Counted from the stretch's first letter, positions 47,211 through 57,522 are shown. The stretch: 64,000 nt of DNA from Caenispirillum salinarum AK4 (GCF_000315795.1 NZ_ANHY01000013.1:62001-126000); one strand, 5' to 3'. Made by a program: numbers and translations. The notes: generated by a model not told the origin, from the letters alone.

Positions 47211-49214
47211 TCAGCGCTTCAGCCGGGCGGTGACCACGTCGGCGACGGCCTCCGCGGTGATGCCGAAGAACTGATAGAGCTGATCGGCCGGGCCGCTGGC
47301 GCCGAACTGGCGCATGCCGATGACCGCGCCCTCGTCACCCACGTACTTCTCCCAGCCATAGGTGGACAGGGCTTCGATGGCGACGCGGAAGACGCCCTTG
47401 CCCAGCACCTGCTGGCGGTAGTCGGTGGGCTGCTGGTCGAACAGCTCCTGGCAGGGCATGGAGACGACGGCGGCCTTGATGCCGACGTTGTTCAGCATGA
47501 CCTGCGCCGTCAGCGCCAACTGCACCTCCGAGCCGGTGGCGATGATGGTGCAGTCGCGCGTGCCGTCCTCGGGCTCGCTGAGGACGTAGCCGCCGCGCGC
47601 GCACAGGTTTTCAGCCGTGTACTGGCGGATGGTCGGCAGGTTCTGGCGCGACAGGGCCAGCACGCTCGGCTGATCGTCGGTGTGCAGGGCGATCTGCCAG
47701 CACTCCGCGGTCTCGATGGCGTCGGCCGGGCGCATGACCAGCACGTTGGGCATGGCGCGCAGGGATGCCAGGTGCTCGACCGGCTGGTGGGTCGGACCGT
47801 CCTCGCCGAGGCCGATGGAGTCGTGGGTCATCACGTAGACGACGCGCTGGTTCATGATCGCCGACATGCGCAGGGCCGGGCGCAGGTAGTCGGTGAAGAC
47901 CAGGAAGGTGCCGCCGTAGGGGATGAAGCCGCCGTGCAGGGCCAGGCCGTTCATCATGGCGGCCATGCCGTGCTCGCGCACGCCCCAGTAGACATAGTTG
48001 CCGGCGTAGTGGCCGGCCTCGACGCCGCTCATCTGCTTGGTGTTGGTGAGGTTGGAGCCCGTCAGGTCGGCGGAGCCGCCGACGATCTGCGGCAGGGCCG
48101 GCACGATGTGCTCCAGGCACTGCTGGCTGGCCTTGCGGGTGGCGACCTTCACCTGGTCCTCGGCGCACTTCTTCTTGTAGTCGTCCAGGCCGCGCTCCCA
48201 GCCCTTGGGCAGCTTGCCGGCGACGAAATCGAAGAAGGCCTCGCGCTTGTCGGCGGGCTCGGCGTCCACCGTCTGCTCCCAGGCGCGGCGGGCGGCGGTG
48301 CCGCGTTCGGCGGCGGCGCGCCAGGCGTTCAGCACGTCGTCGGGCACCTCGAAGGGCGCGTGCGGCCAGTCGAGCGCCTCGCGGGTGGCGTTGATCTCGG
48401 CCTCGCCCAGCGGCGCGCCGTGGGTCTTGGCGGTGCCGGCCAGCGACGGCGCGCCATAGCCGATGACGGTGCGGCAGGCGATCAGGCTCGGGCGCGGGTC
48501 GCTCTTGGCCTTTTCGATGGCGGCGGCGACGGCGTCCGGGTCATGGCCGTCGACGGCCTGGGTGTGCCAGTGCGCGGCCTCGAAGCGCTTGAGCTGGTCC
48601 TCGCTGGTAGCCTTGGAGGTCTCGCCGTCGATGGTGATCTGGTTGTCGTCCCAGAACACCACCAGCTTGCCCAGCTTCTGGTGGCCGGCAAACGAGACGA
48701 CTTCCTGGCTGATGCCCTCCATGAGGCAGCCGTCGCCGGCGATGACCCAGGTGTAGTGGTCGACCAGGTCGGAGCCGAAGCGGGCGTTCATCATGCGCTC
48801 GCCCAGCGCCATGCCGACGGCGTTGGCGATGCCCTGGCCCAGCGGACCGGTGGTGGTTTCGGCGAAGTCGACGTGGCCGTATTCCGGGTGGCCCGCGGTG
48901 CGGGCGCCCAGCTGGCGGAAGTTCTGGATCTGCTCGATGTCCACGTCCTTGTAGCCCAGCAGGTAGGCCAGGGAGTAGAGCAGCATGGAACCGTGACCGG
49001 CCGACAGCACGAAACGGTCGCGGTCCGGCCAGCGCGGCGCGGTGGGGTCGACCTTGGCGAAGCGGGTGAACAGAACGGCCGCGACGTCGGCCATGCCCAT
49101 GGGCATGCCGGGGTGGCCGCTGTTCGCCTTCTGCACGGCGTCCATGGACAGGAAGCGAATGGCGTTGGCCATCTTCCGGATGTCGACGGGGCTCTTGGTG
49201 GCGGTATCGGTCAT
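47211..49214 (-). CDS. tkt: Transketolase
   Basis: A 667-residue thiamine-diphosphate enzyme that moves two-carbon units between sugar phosphates. Signatures: SGHPGMPMG at residue 33, the cofactor-binding [20 protein letters not shown], the substrate histidine in [37 protein letters not shown] and the C-terminal [18 protein letters not shown]. Full length and intact. It lies between prk and fba on one strand, which fits use in ribulose bisphosphate regeneration. Confidence 0.97.
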   Translation of the reverse strand: MTDTATKSPVDIRKMANAIRFLSMDAVQKANSGHPGMPMGMADVAAVLFTRFAKVDPTAPRWPDRDRFVLSAGHGSMLLYSLAYLLGYKDVDIEQIQNFRQLGARTAGHPEYGHVDFAETTTGPLGQGIANAVGMALGERMMNARFGSDLVDHYTWVIAGDGCLMEGISQEVVSFAGHQKLGKLVVFWDDNQITIDGETSKATSEDQLKRFEAAHWHTQAVDGHDPDAVAAAIEKAKSDPRPSLIACRTVIGYGAPSLAGTAKTHGAPLGEAEINATREALDWPHAPFEVPDDVLNAWRAAAERGTAARRAWEQTVDAEPADKREAFFDFVAGKLPKGWERGLDDYKKKCAEDQVKVATRKASQQCLEHIVPALPQIVGGSADLTGSNLTNTKQMSGVEAGHYAGNYVYWGVREHGMAAMMNGLALHGGFIPYGGTFLVFTDYLRPALRMSAIMNQRVVYVMTHDSIGLGEDGPTHQPVEHLASLRAMPNVLVMRPADAIETAECWQIALHTDDQPSVLALSRQNLPTIRQYTAENLCARGGYVLSEPEDGTRDCTIIATGSEVQLALTAQVMLNNVGIKAAVVSMPCQELFDQQPTDYRQQVLGKGVFRVAIEALSTYGWEKYVGDEGAVIGMRQFGASGPADQLYQFFGITAEAVADVVTARLKR

Positions 49215-49289
49215 TCTCTCACTTTCCGTGGTGCGGTGCAGGTCGGCGCGATGTGCTGAAACGACGGGTCGGTGCCTGGGTCGGATGGC

Positions 49290-50264
49290 TCAGATGGCAT
49301 AGTGACCCATGGCGGCCTTGACCAGGTGGTAGGTAATCATCAACTGCGACAGCGCCAGCGGGTGGCTCATCTTGGCGCGGTGCTCGCGGTCGTCCATGTA
49401 CTGGCCCAGGTTGGCGCGCAGGTGGCTGGCCTCCGGAATCAGGTTCCACAACAGGTCCTCGATCGCCTTGGCCCGCTTGTCATCCAGATCGCCGGAGATT
49501 TCAAGTTCGTCGACGGGCTTGCCGTCGATATCCCGCGCCAGCGTCAGGGACACCTTGTCCTTGGAGCCCTCCAGGATGGGCGAAAGATCGGGGTGCGGCA
49601 ACGTCGGGCGCAGGGTGTGGCGGACGTTGAGGTGCGGCCCCGTCTCGTCGAACCGACCCTCGGGGCGGACGAACTTCACCACCATGTCGGCGAACGTGCG
49701 CTGCGGCAGGATATAAAGGTCGCTGTCCGACGCCCGGGTCTGCAGCGATTCGCGCACCTCGGACTCGTCATAGCCGCGCTGGCTGGTGTCGCGGTCGATC
49801 TTCCAGCGCACGCGCAGGTCCTCTTCCGGCTCCAGGTAGACCTTGACGTCATAGCAGTCGCGCATGGCCCGCGTGGTGTAGCCGTGCAGGCCCTCCACGA
49901 TGACGTAATCCCCCGGCCGCACGTACTCCGGCGCCTTCAGGCTGCCGTCGGAATGGTCGTAGACGGGCTTGAGGATGGGCTGCCCCTGGCGCAGCAGGCG
50001 CAGGTGCTGCTCCATGATGTCCATGTGGTTGGCGCGCGGGTCCAGCGCCGACAGGCCCAGCGCCTTGCGCTCGGCGCGGTCGTGGCGGTGGTAGTCGTCC
50101 AGCGAGATGACCGTGACCCGCTCGGCCCCCAGAATCTGCGCCACACCGGCGGCGAAGGTGGACTTGCCGGCCGCGCTGTCGCCGACGATGCCCAGGATGA
50201 TGGGCCGGTCGAGCACCGCGGCCGACTGCGTCATGCCGGGAAAGGGCACGGCCGTCGCGCTCAT
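49290..50264 (-). CDS. prkB: Phosphoribulokinase, class II-like
   Basis: A 324-residue P-loop kinase that phosphorylates ribulose 5-phosphate to ribulose 1,5-bisphosphate. Walker A is GDSAAGKSTF near residue 28. DDYHRHDRAERKALGLSALDPRANHMD and PVYDHSDGSLKAPEYV are phosphoribulokinase features, and VIVEGLHGY precedes the C-terminal half. Length and the GDSxxGKSTF and KIDRDTSQRGY patterns resemble the class II enzymes of cyanobacteria and plants more than the roughly 290-residue proteobacterial class I form. Its ATG overlaps the glpX stop (ATGA). No RuBisCO gene is in the window. Confidence 0.88.
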   Translation of the reverse strand: MSATAVPFPGMTQSAAVLDRPIILGIVGDSAAGKSTFAAGVAQILGAERVTVISLDDYHRHDRAERKALGLSALDPRANHMDIMEQHLRLLRQGQPILKPVYDHSDGSLKAPEYVRPGDYVIVEGLHGYTTRAMRDCYDVKVYLEPEEDLRVRWKIDRDTSQRGYDESEVRESLQTRASDSDLYILPQRTFADMVVKFVRPEGRFDETGPHLNVRHTLRPTLPHPDLSPILEGSKDKVSLTLARDIDGKPVDELEISGDLDDKRAKAIEDLLWNLIPEASHLRANLGQYMDDREHRAKMSHPLALSQLMITYHLVKAAMGHYAI

Positions 50265-51271
50265 CGCCCCGCCCCCGGATTGCGCACCCACGATGTCAGC
50301 ACCTGCCGTCCGGGCAGGCCGCCGCCCACCAGCAGGGTTTGCAGGCACAGGCCTTCCGGCGTTTCCGCCGGTCCGTTGAGCAGCAGCCCGTCGGCGATGC
50401 CGGTGGCGCAGAAATGCAGGGAATGCGCCGGGGCGGCCACCATGTCGTCCAGGCTCATCCACCGCTCGGTGTCCATGCCGGCGGCGGCGACGGCCATGCG
50501 CTCGGTGTTGAGCTGCGGGTTGATGCGGCCGTGGAAGGACCCGCCCAGGGCCTTGACGGCGCAGGCGGTGATGACGCCTTCGGGTGTGCCGCCGGTGCCC
50601 ATCATGGCATCGACGCCCGACCCCGGAATGGCCGCCATCAGCGCGCCCGCCACATCACCGGCGGCGTGCAGGGCGACTCGGGCGCCGGTCGCCTGAATGG
50701 CCTCCACCAGACGGCGGTGGCGCGGCTTTTCCTGAACGTAGACGACCAGATCGCGCACGGGCTTGTCCAGGGCCTCGGCCAGGCAGCGCAGGCGCTCGGC
50801 CACGGGCGCGGCCGGGTCGATGCGTCCCACCACGGCGGGCGGACCGGCCATCTTTTCCATGTAGAAGGCGGGGCCGGGGCGGAACAGGCTGCCGGCGGGC
50901 GCCAGCGCCAGCACGGACAGGGCATTGTTCAGCCCGCCCTGGGCCAGATAGGACGTCCCCTCCACGGGATCGACGGCGATATCGAAGGCGTCCGCCGCAT
51001 CCGCCTGGCCGAGCACGAGGCCCGGCGGCAGGACGGGGCCCGCGACATCGGCCTCGTCGCCCACCACCAGCGTGCCGTTCAGCGCCAGCGTGCCGAGCGC
51101 CCGGCGCATGGCCTCGGCGCTTGCGCGGGCGGCGCCGGGGCGGTCGCCCTCGGCCAGCCATGCGCGCGCGGCCACGGCCGCCGCCTCGGTGGCGGCGCGC
51201 AGGGCGTAGGTGAACGCACTTCGGAATGGCGGCGGATCGGCCGGAGCCGCCGCCGAGGAGCCATGATACAT
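50261..51271 (-). CDS. glpX: Class II fructose-1,6-bisphosphatase (GlpX family)
   Basis: A 336-residue GlpX-type phosphatase removing phosphate from fructose 1,6-bisphosphate, perhaps also from sedoheptulose bisphosphate. Metal-site DPVEGTSYLA and the GTGGTPEGVITACAVKALGG box are diagnostic. The first acidic region is GDEADVAGP. ATG 51271 is chosen; the open frame begins 11 codons earlier. It is the first gene of the block and is coupled to phosphoribulokinase, which argues for a Calvin-cycle role rather than ordinary gluconeogenesis. Confidence 0.9.
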   Translation of the reverse strand: MYHGSSAAAPADPPPFRSAFTYALRAATEAAAVAARAWLAEGDRPGAARASAEAMRRALGTLALNGTLVVGDEADVAGPVLPPGLVLGQADAADAFDIAVDPVEGTSYLAQGGLNNALSVLALAPAGSLFRPGPAFYMEKMAGPPAVVGRIDPAAPVAERLRCLAEALDKPVRDLVVYVQEKPRHRRLVEAIQATGARVALHAAGDVAGALMAAIPGSGVDAMMGTGGTPEGVITACAVKALGGSFHGRINPQLNTERMAVAAAGMDTERWMSLDDMVAAPAHSLHFCATGIADGLLLNGPAETPEGLCLQTLLVGGGLPGRQVLTSWVRNPGAGR

Positions 51272-51455
51272 CGTCGGTTCCCTGTCCCCGCGCCGCCCTG
51301 GCATGCGGCGCGGGCGATGGTCCGCCGGTCGCTGACCCTACCCGGCAGAGTGGTCGCGCGCACGCGCGGGAAGTCGGTCGGGACTTAGCCCCCGACGCCC
51401 CCGAATGCAACACCTAAATCCGCGACCGGGCCATGCATCCGGGTGGGGCGGCGGG

Positions 51456-53405
51456 CTACAGCCGCCGCGCCAGGGCATTCTCGGCGCCCGGCTTCCACAC
51501 ACCCTTGGCGATGGCGTCCCCGCCCCGGAAGGCGAGCCAGCTCTCGCGGCCGTAGTGCGGCAGCGGACGGACCAGCGCCGCCAGGGACTCGGCATCGCGC
51601 ACCGCCACCACCAGCGTCGGAAAGGGGGTCTCGCGGGCCGACCAGACGACGGCCGATGCGTCCTCGGGCACGTCCGGCGGGGCGGCGATGCCCAGCCGAT
51701 CGGCCACCGCGTGCGGCGCCCCCTGTGCGACGACCAGGGCCGGGCGGTCGCGGTCCCAGTCCTCCGCCAGGTCCACCGACCGCGCGCCCAGCATGCGGGC
51801 GGCGAGCGTGGCGGCTGTCTCTTCCGCAGCCTCCGGCAGGGCTCGGACTACCACCTGCGCGTCCGGGGCCAGGCTGACGTCGCGCAGCGTGGCCGTGCGC
51901 TCGCCTTCGGCCAGGTGGCGGAACAGGTGATGGTCGGGATCGACCCGCACTGCCCGGACCGCGGCCTCCGTGTCCAGCACGACCGTCCGCCGCCGGGCCG
52001 ACAGGGGCACAAGATGCTGCTCCGTCCCCGCCGCCGTCTCGACCGCCACCGGCACGCGCAGGGCATAGGGTTCGCCGCCCTGCGCCAGGGTGACGCGCAC
52101 ACCGCCGTCCACGGCCTCCGCCGCCTCCAGGGCCAGTGTGGGCGCGCCGGTGCGGGCCAGCCACTGGTCGAAAAAGGCCGACAGGTCCATGTCCGACGCC
52201 GCCTCGAACGCCTCGCGGAAGTCGCTCCAGCCCGCCGTGCCGCCGCGGTGGTCGGCGTAGACGGCAGCGACGCCGTCGCGGAAGGCCTCGTCCCCGATGC
52301 GGCGCTCCAGCATGTGAAAGACGAAGGCGCCCTTGCCATAGCCGGTCACCTGGTCGCGGGCGTGCAGCTTGCCGCGGAAGGCGGTCAGCGGCTTATCTTC
52401 TCCGGCCGGCAGGGCGGCGTAGTCGCGCAGCCAGTCCCGGCGCATCGCATCCTGGCGGGCGGGGTCGGCCAGGGCGTAATCGGCCATGTAGGTGGTCAGC
52501 CCCTCGGCCCAGTTGCCGCTGCCCGGCGCCACACACACGGCATTGCCCCACCACACGTGCAGCACCTCGTGCGGCAGGGACTGGGCGCGCATGAACGGCA
52601 GATGCAGGATGCGCCGGGAAACATAGGTCATGCCGGGATAGCCGAGCCCCACCGGATGCGGCGCCGACACCACGGCGAAACCGTCGTAGGGGTAAGGCCC
52701 GATGACGTCGGCATAATGGTCGATGTGCCGCGCCACGTCGTCCAGGTAGGCACCGGCCAGCCGGCCGGGCACGTCGTTGTGGAAGTAGGTGCGCAGGCGG
52801 ATGCCCTCGTGCATGCGCTCCGTCACGCCGTAGGGGCCGGCGAACAGGGTCGGCGGCTCCCCGGCATAGGCGCGGAAGGTGGTGCGCATGCCCCCGTCGG
52901 GCGTTTCCTCCTCCGCCACCAGGGCGCCGGTCATGGCAGCACGCTGGCCGGGCGGGAGGGTCACGGTGACCTCCAGCCGGTCGGCGTCGGTGGCCTGCGG
53001 GAACCAGGCATAGCCGCCCGGCAGCCAGCTTCCCTCCGGCGCCAGGCCGGGAGGCTCCGGGGCGGCCAGCGTGCCGGCATAGGTAATCGCCGCCGCCTCC
53101 GCCCCCGCCGGCACGGGCAGGCGCAGCGTCTCGCCGTCGCGCCGCACCTCGACGGGCTCGCCGCCGACCGTCGCGGCCTCGACCGCCAGACCCTCGCCCA
53201 GCCTCAGGGTCAGGGGGCCGGTGTGGCCGGGCGGCAGAGTCAGGCGATCGGTGCCCTTCAGCAGGCCGGTGGTCGGATCCAGGCTGAGGGTCAGGTCGTG
53301 GGCCACCTGGGCCAGGGCGGCGCCGGCCGGCGCGCAGACCAGCGCCAGCAGCAGGACCAGCAGCAGCGGCAGGCGCGGCGACGGCGACAACGGGCGGCGG
53401 ATCAT
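51456..53405 (-). CDS. Exported M1-type zinc metallopeptidase
   Basis: A 649-residue exported protein. Residues 1-33 are a signal peptide rich in leucine. A beta-rich N-terminal domain follows, then a gluzincin catalytic core with the zinc motif HEVLHVWWGN near residue 282 and the third ligand in NWAEGLTTYMADY. The usual GxMEN exopeptidase motif of M1 aminopeptidases is not evident, so an exact specificity should not be assumed. The C-terminal third has beta-sandwich-like sequence. ATG 53405 follows AAGGAGG at good distance. Confidence 0.82.
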   Translation of the reverse strand: MIRRPLSPSPRLPLLLVLLLALVCAPAGAALAQVAHDLTLSLDPTTGLLKGTDRLTLPPGHTGPLTLRLGEGLAVEAATVGGEPVEVRRDGETLRLPVPAGAEAAAITYAGTLAAPEPPGLAPEGSWLPGGYAWFPQATDADRLEVTVTLPPGQRAAMTGALVAEEETPDGGMRTTFRAYAGEPPTLFAGPYGVTERMHEGIRLRTYFHNDVPGRLAGAYLDDVARHIDHYADVIGPYPYDGFAVVSAPHPVGLGYPGMTYVSRRILHLPFMRAQSLPHEVLHVWWGNAVCVAPGSGNWAEGLTTYMADYALADPARQDAMRRDWLRDYAALPAGEDKPLTAFRGKLHARDQVTGYGKGAFVFHMLERRIGDEAFRDGVAAVYADHRGGTAGWSDFREAFEAASDMDLSAFFDQWLARTGAPTLALEAAEAVDGGVRVTLAQGGEPYALRVPVAVETAAGTEQHLVPLSARRRTVVLDTEAAVRAVRVDPDHHLFRHLAEGERTATLRDVSLAPDAQVVVRALPEAAEETAATLAARMLGARSVDLAEDWDRDRPALVVAQGAPHAVADRLGIAAPPDVPEDASAVVWSARETPFPTLVVAVRDAESLAALVRPLPHYGRESWLAFRGGDAIAKGVWKPGAENALARRL

Positions 53406-53464
53406 GGGAGACCTCCTTGCGGACATGCGCCCATCCTGCCAGCCCGCCGCCGCCGCGTCAGCCG

Positions 53465-54853
53465 TCACGCCACCGCGGCGTCGTCCCAGGTCTGAAGGTT
53501 CTCGAAGGTCACCATGCCGTCGTCGCGCACCGCGATGGTCAGCGGATCGCCCGAGCCCGACACGACGGAAACGCCCTCGGTGCTTTCCACCCAGTCCTTG
53601 AGCTGCTTTTCGTTGCCGATCTCGGCGCCGTAGCCGGGGTCGGTGAACGACAGCGTCTCGCCGTTGCGCCAGTCGGCGATGACGTCGTGCCCGAAGACGC
53701 CGTCCAGGACGAAGGCATCCTTGCCGCCGCCGCCCTCCAGCCGGTCATTGCCCGCCTCGCCGTTCAGGATGTCCGAGCCGCCGTTGCCCTTGAGCACGTC
53801 GTTGCCCTCGCCGCCCCACATGCGGTCGTCGCCCTGCCTGCCCTTGAGGATGTCGTCGCCCTCGCGGCCGTCCATGAGGTCGGTCTTGCCCGAGCCCACC
53901 AGCACGTCGTCGATGTCGTCGCCCATCATGCCGACCACGTCGGCGGCCGCCACCATCTCGGCCGCGGCGGGCGAAAGGGTGGTGATCGCATCCACCGACA
54001 CCGCGTAATCGAAGTTGTCGATGATCAGAAAGTCGTCGGCGCCCAGGTCCTCGTAGATGGGCGATTTCAGCAGTTCGGGGAAGGACTCGGTGAAGCGCGT
54101 GATGTCGTGCTCCGGCGTGGTCGACGCCTGGAACAGCTGCGCCGCATACGACAGCGGGTTGGTGGGATCGTATTCGGGCGCCACGGCGCTGGGGTTGACG
54201 GCATACCAGATGTTGTTGATGACGTTGGCCGCGTCCTGGCCGACGATCTCGCCGATCAGGTCGTTGGTGAAGGCCAGTTCCACCATGGGCTTGTCGGGGT
54301 GGTAGCCGGTGACCGGCGAGTTGAAGGTGATGCCCTCGATGGTCAGGGCATCGTAGGTGCTGCCGGTGGTTTCCAGCCAGTCGAAGGTGCCGGTGGTGGC
54401 CGCGCCGCCCAGGCTGTGGCCGGTCAGCAGGATATCGGAGATGCCGTTGTCCATGGCGTAGTCGAACACCGTCTTCACCAGGCCCTTGAGGTCGTTGAAG
54501 TACTGCGACCGCAGCCGGTCGGCGTCCAGTGTCCAGTATTCCAGCATGTCGTACCACGGCTCCTCCGACGAGGTGCCGGCGAAGCTGATGGCGAGCGTGC
54601 CGTCGTCGCTCATCATCACCACGGCCGACGCATTGCCGTTGATGTAGAAGCCGGTGGTCGGGTCGAAGGTGCCGGGATCGCCGTCCGGCAGCGTCAGGTC
54701 CTCGAGCAGCGGCGACCAGCCCTCCACGGTGGCCGGGCCCGACCCGGGGCGGTCGTAGACGGCCAGCGACAGGCGGCTGGCGTCGATGATTTCGGCGTCG
54801 GTGAACCCGTTGACGTTCAGGATACCGGTTTCGGCGGTGGTTTGCGCAGGCAT
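53465..54853 (-). CDS. RTX lipase-like secreted hydrolase
   Basis: A 462-residue protein without an N-terminal signal peptide. The alpha/beta-hydrolase core has the nucleophile box LTGHSLGGAA near residue 190 in a class 3 lipase-like context (ISFAGTS and YDALTIEGITFNSP). The C-terminal part (about 320-400) carries calcium-binding RTX nonapeptides of GGEGNDVLKG type, four to five in a row, followed by a C-terminal tail. This layout indicates export by a type I secretion system. The ABC/MFP partners are not in the window. ATG 54853 is chosen because the upstream frame lacks similarity. Confidence 0.85.
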   Translation of the reverse strand: MPAQTTAETGILNVNGFTDAEIIDASRLSLAVYDRPGSGPATVEGWSPLLEDLTLPDGDPGTFDPTTGFYINGNASAVVMMSDDGTLAISFAGTSSEEPWYDMLEYWTLDADRLRSQYFNDLKGLVKTVFDYAMDNGISDILLTGHSLGGAATTGTFDWLETTGSTYDALTIEGITFNSPVTGYHPDKPMVELAFTNDLIGEIVGQDAANVINNIWYAVNPSAVAPEYDPTNPLSYAAQLFQASTTPEHDITRFTESFPELLKSPIYEDLGADDFLIIDNFDYAVSVDAITTLSPAAAEMVAAADVVGMMGDDIDDVLVGSGKTDLMDGREGDDILKGRQGDDRMWGGEGNDVLKGNGGSDILNGEAGNDRLEGGGGKDAFVLDGVFGHDVIADWRNGETLSFTDPGYGAEIGNEKQLKDWVESTEGVSVVSGSGDPLTIAVRDDGMVTFENLQTWDDAAVA

Positions 54854-55135
54854 GGTCTGGGGGCTCCGTTTCGTCTCTCGCGCGGCAACTGTCGCAAGGG
54901 ACGCGCTTGGAACGAACCGCAATAAGGGTGATCGCCGGCCGACGAAGGTCGGACGCCATACCAGACCGAAGAACCGTTGCGGTATCAGGATGCCTGCATC
55001 CTGCACGTCTTTCGGGCTTTCGTGCCGGAAGAGGAACGGACGTCGCACCCCGGCGTTCTTCCCCCGTCGGGTCGCCCGAACCGACCGTGAACTGACCGCG
55101 CCGCGCCGCGCCTACCGACGCCGACGGAGCCCTGC

Positions 55136-56263
55136 ATGACCCGCGCCCTGCTCGCCGAGCCGCGCGACACCGCCGACACGCCCACCACCTTCCGCCTGTA
55201 CCACGAGGTTGCCGAGGCATGGGAGGCCGTCGCCGACGATTTGGCGGCGGCGCAGCGCTCCATCGACTTCGAGCAGTACATCGTGGGCGACGACGCCATC
55301 GGCCGGCGCATCCTGGGCATCATGGCCGAGCGGGCGCGGGCGGGCGTGAGGGTGCGCGTGCTGCTGGACTGGTTCGGCAGCCTGGCGCTGAAGGACTCGG
55401 ACGCGGCGCGCGACCTGCACGAGGCCGGCGGCACCGTGCGCTTCTACAACCCGCTGACGGCGCGCGCCGTGCTCATGGCGCCCACCCGCATCCACCGCGA
55501 CCACCGCAAGACCATCCTCATCGACGGGGAAACCGCCTGGGCGGGCGGCATCTGCTTTACCGACCGCATGTGCGACTGGCGCGACACCTTCATGCGCGTC
55601 GGCGGCACCGTTCCCATTCCGATGGCAGAGATGTTCGACCTGTCCTGGCGCCGCGCCGAACACCCGACCGCCAAGCGCCGCATGACGCGCGAGGAGGCGG
55701 AACGCGACGTCTACCACCGGCAGGACGGGCCGTTCCGCTACATGGTCAACAGCCCGGAAAAACCCATCCGCCGCGACCTGTTCCGCTGCGTCCTGAAGCG
55801 CATCGACGGCGCGACGCACACCCTGCGGCTGACCACGCCCTATTTCGTGCCCGAACACCGGCTGCTGCGCCACCTGACCGCCGCCGCCCGGCGCGGCGTG
55901 GATGTGACGCTGCTGCTGCCAGAGGTGAGCGACCATCCGCCGCTGGACATCCTTGGCCGCGCCTTCGCCGAACGGCTGGTGCGGGCGGGATGCACGGTCC
56001 AGTTCTTCCGTCACCGCATGATGCACGCCAAGGTCGCCATCGTGGACGACGCCTGGGCCTGCGTCTCCAGCCATAACCTGGACCGCCTGAGCAGCCGCCT
56101 CAACCTGGAGAACGGCGTGACGTCCGAGGCTCCCTCCTTCATCGCGGCGTTGAACGACCAGTTCGACCGCGACCTGGAGAACAGCATCACCGAGCCGCCG
56201 GCGCTGGAAAGCTGGAAGCCGATGCTCGACCCGCTGCTGCGCCTGTTCGGCCGGGTATTCTAG
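55136..56263 (+). CDS. Phospholipase D-family protein (cardiolipin synthase-like)
   Basis: A 375-residue soluble protein with two HKD motifs: HRKTILIDGE near residue 123 and HAKVAIVDD near residue 297, each with the following G/S region (GGICFTDRM and SSHNLDRLSS). The plan is that of cardiolipin synthase B/ClsC-like enzymes that transfer phosphatidyl groups. It lacks the two N-terminal membrane helices of ClsA. It diverges from the RTX lipase gene and ends exactly where a multi-hairpin element begins. Confidence 0.85.
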   Translation: MTRALLAEPRDTADTPTTFRLYHEVAEAWEAVADDLAAAQRSIDFEQYIVGDDAIGRRILGIMAERARAGVRVRVLLDWFGSLALKDSDAARDLHEAGGTVRFYNPLTARAVLMAPTRIHRDHRKTILIDGETAWAGGICFTDRMCDWRDTFMRVGGTVPIPMAEMFDLSWRRAEHPTAKRRMTREEAERDVYHRQDGPFRYMVNSPEKPIRRDLFRCVLKRIDGATHTLRLTTPYFVPEHRLLRHLTAAARRGVDVTLLLPEVSDHPPLDILGRAFAERLVRAGCTVQFFRHRMMHAKVAIVDDAWACVSSHNLDRLSSRLNLENGVTSEAPSFIAALNDQFDRDLENSITEPPALESWKPMLDPLLRLFGRVF

Positions 56264-56395
56264 CGCAGTTTGCGCTCTGACGCGGTCACGTCAGAGCTGC
56301 GTTCAGGCGCCACGCAGGCTCACGCGCCTGACCGGCGCGGGGTCGCAGTCGCGACCCTCTTCGCAATTCCCGGTTCTATTCGATCGGGAACTGTT
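56263..56395. repeat. Multi-hairpin element, third copy
   Basis: It fills the whole gap between two convergent genes. In order: GCGCA/TGCGC (56263-56275), CTCTGACG/CGTCAGAG (56275-56296), CAGGCG/CGCCTG (56304-56330), GGGTCGC-AGTC-GCGACCC (56340-56357) and TTCCCG/CGGGAA (56367-56390). The middle two hairpins match the tandem copies at 15992-16235 almost exactly, while the flanking stems differ in sequence. Confidence 0.75.
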
Positions 56396-57436
56396 CTAGC
56401 CCTCAAAGCCGTCAAGGAAGCTGGACAGGTTCGCCGCCAGGTGGTCGACGGCATAGCCGCCCTCCTGGATCAGCACTGTCGGCAGGCCGGCGCCCGCGAT
56501 GGCCCGGCCCAGGCGCGCGAAACCGGGCGTGGTGACGGCGAAGGCGGCCAGCGGGTCGTCCTTGAAGGTGTCGAACCCCAGCGACAGCACCAGCACCGAT
56601 GGCGCGAAGCGGGCCACCGCCGCCAGGCTCTCCTCCACCGCGCGCAGGACGGCGTCCTCGGACGATCCCAGGGGCAGCGGCAGGTTGAGCGTCGCGCCCA
56701 GGCCCGCACCGGCGCCGCGCTCGTGCGCATGGCCGGCCATGAAGGGGTAGAACTCCGCCGGGTCGCCGTGGACGGAGGCGAAGAACACGTCGTCGCGCCG
56801 CCAGAAGATGCCCTGCGTGCCGTTGCCGTGGTGCACGTCCACGTCCAGCACCGCCACCCGCGGCGGCCGCCCCCGGGCGGCGAGCAGCCGGCGCGCTTCC
56901 TCGGCGGCGATGGCGGCGTGGTTGAGGTAGCAGAAGCCCCCCGCCATGTCGCGGCCGGCATGATGCCCCGGCGGCCGGCAGAGGGCATAGGCCGCCCCCT
57001 CGCCGCCCGTCGCCACCGCCCGCGCCGCCGCCACGGCGCAGTCGGCCGCGGCGACGGTGGCGCGCCAGGTGCCCTCGGCGATGGGACAGGCGGTGTCGCT
57101 CATGTGGAACCCCGCCTGCCCGACCACGCTCGAGGGATAGGACAGCATGTCCGGCCCGCGATGGACGTTGGGAATGACCACCGGTGCCGCGTCGGGAAGC
57201 GCCGACCACCGCGCGAAGGCTGTTTCCAGAAAGGCCAGGTATTCCGGCGTGTGGACGGCTGCGCGCGCGGCGGGACCGGCGGCCGGCGCGTCCTCCACGC
57301 GGTCGCCGCGCGCCCGCAGCGCCTCCAGCACCGCCGCCACCCGCTCCGGCCGCTCCGGCACCGGCCGGGGCTGGCCGCGCACCAGGAATTGCGGCGGCTG
57401 GTGCAGGGCGGTGTCTGGGAGGTGGAAGCAGAGCAT
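56396..57436 (-). CDS. Histone deacetylase-family protein (acetylpolyamine amidohydrolase-like)
   Basis: A 346-residue zinc deacetylase of the class II HDAC/AcuC/APAH superfamily. It shows RPERVAAVLEAL, RPPGHHAGRDMAGGFCYLN with the catalytic histidine pair, VAVLDVDVHHGNGTQ with metal ligands, and LSLGFDTFKDDP with the other ligand. Likely substrates are acetylated polyamines or small amides rather than histones. ATG 57436 gives the family start. A perfect 8-base inverted repeat lies just beyond its upstream region. Confidence 0.9.
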   Translation of the reverse strand: MLCFHLPDTALHQPPQFLVRGQPRPVPERPERVAAVLEALRARGDRVEDAPAAGPAARAAVHTPEYLAFLETAFARWSALPDAAPVVIPNVHRGPDMLSYPSSVVGQAGFHMSDTACPIAEGTWRATVAAADCAVAAARAVATGGEGAAYALCRPPGHHAGRDMAGGFCYLNHAAIAAEEARRLLAARGRPPRVAVLDVDVHHGNGTQGIFWRRDDVFFASVHGDPAEFYPFMAGHAHERGAGAGLGATLNLPLPLGSSEDAVLRAVEESLAAVARFAPSVLVLSLGFDTFKDDPLAAFAVTTPGFARLGRAIAGAGLPTVLIQEGGYAVDHLAANLSSFLDGFEG

Positions 57437-57522
57437 GGGGCGCGGGTCCTCGGGCTTTGGGTGTATCGCTCCATTGAGCGGCGGAAGAACCCGACCCGGC
57501 AAATAGGAAATCCCCATTCAGA

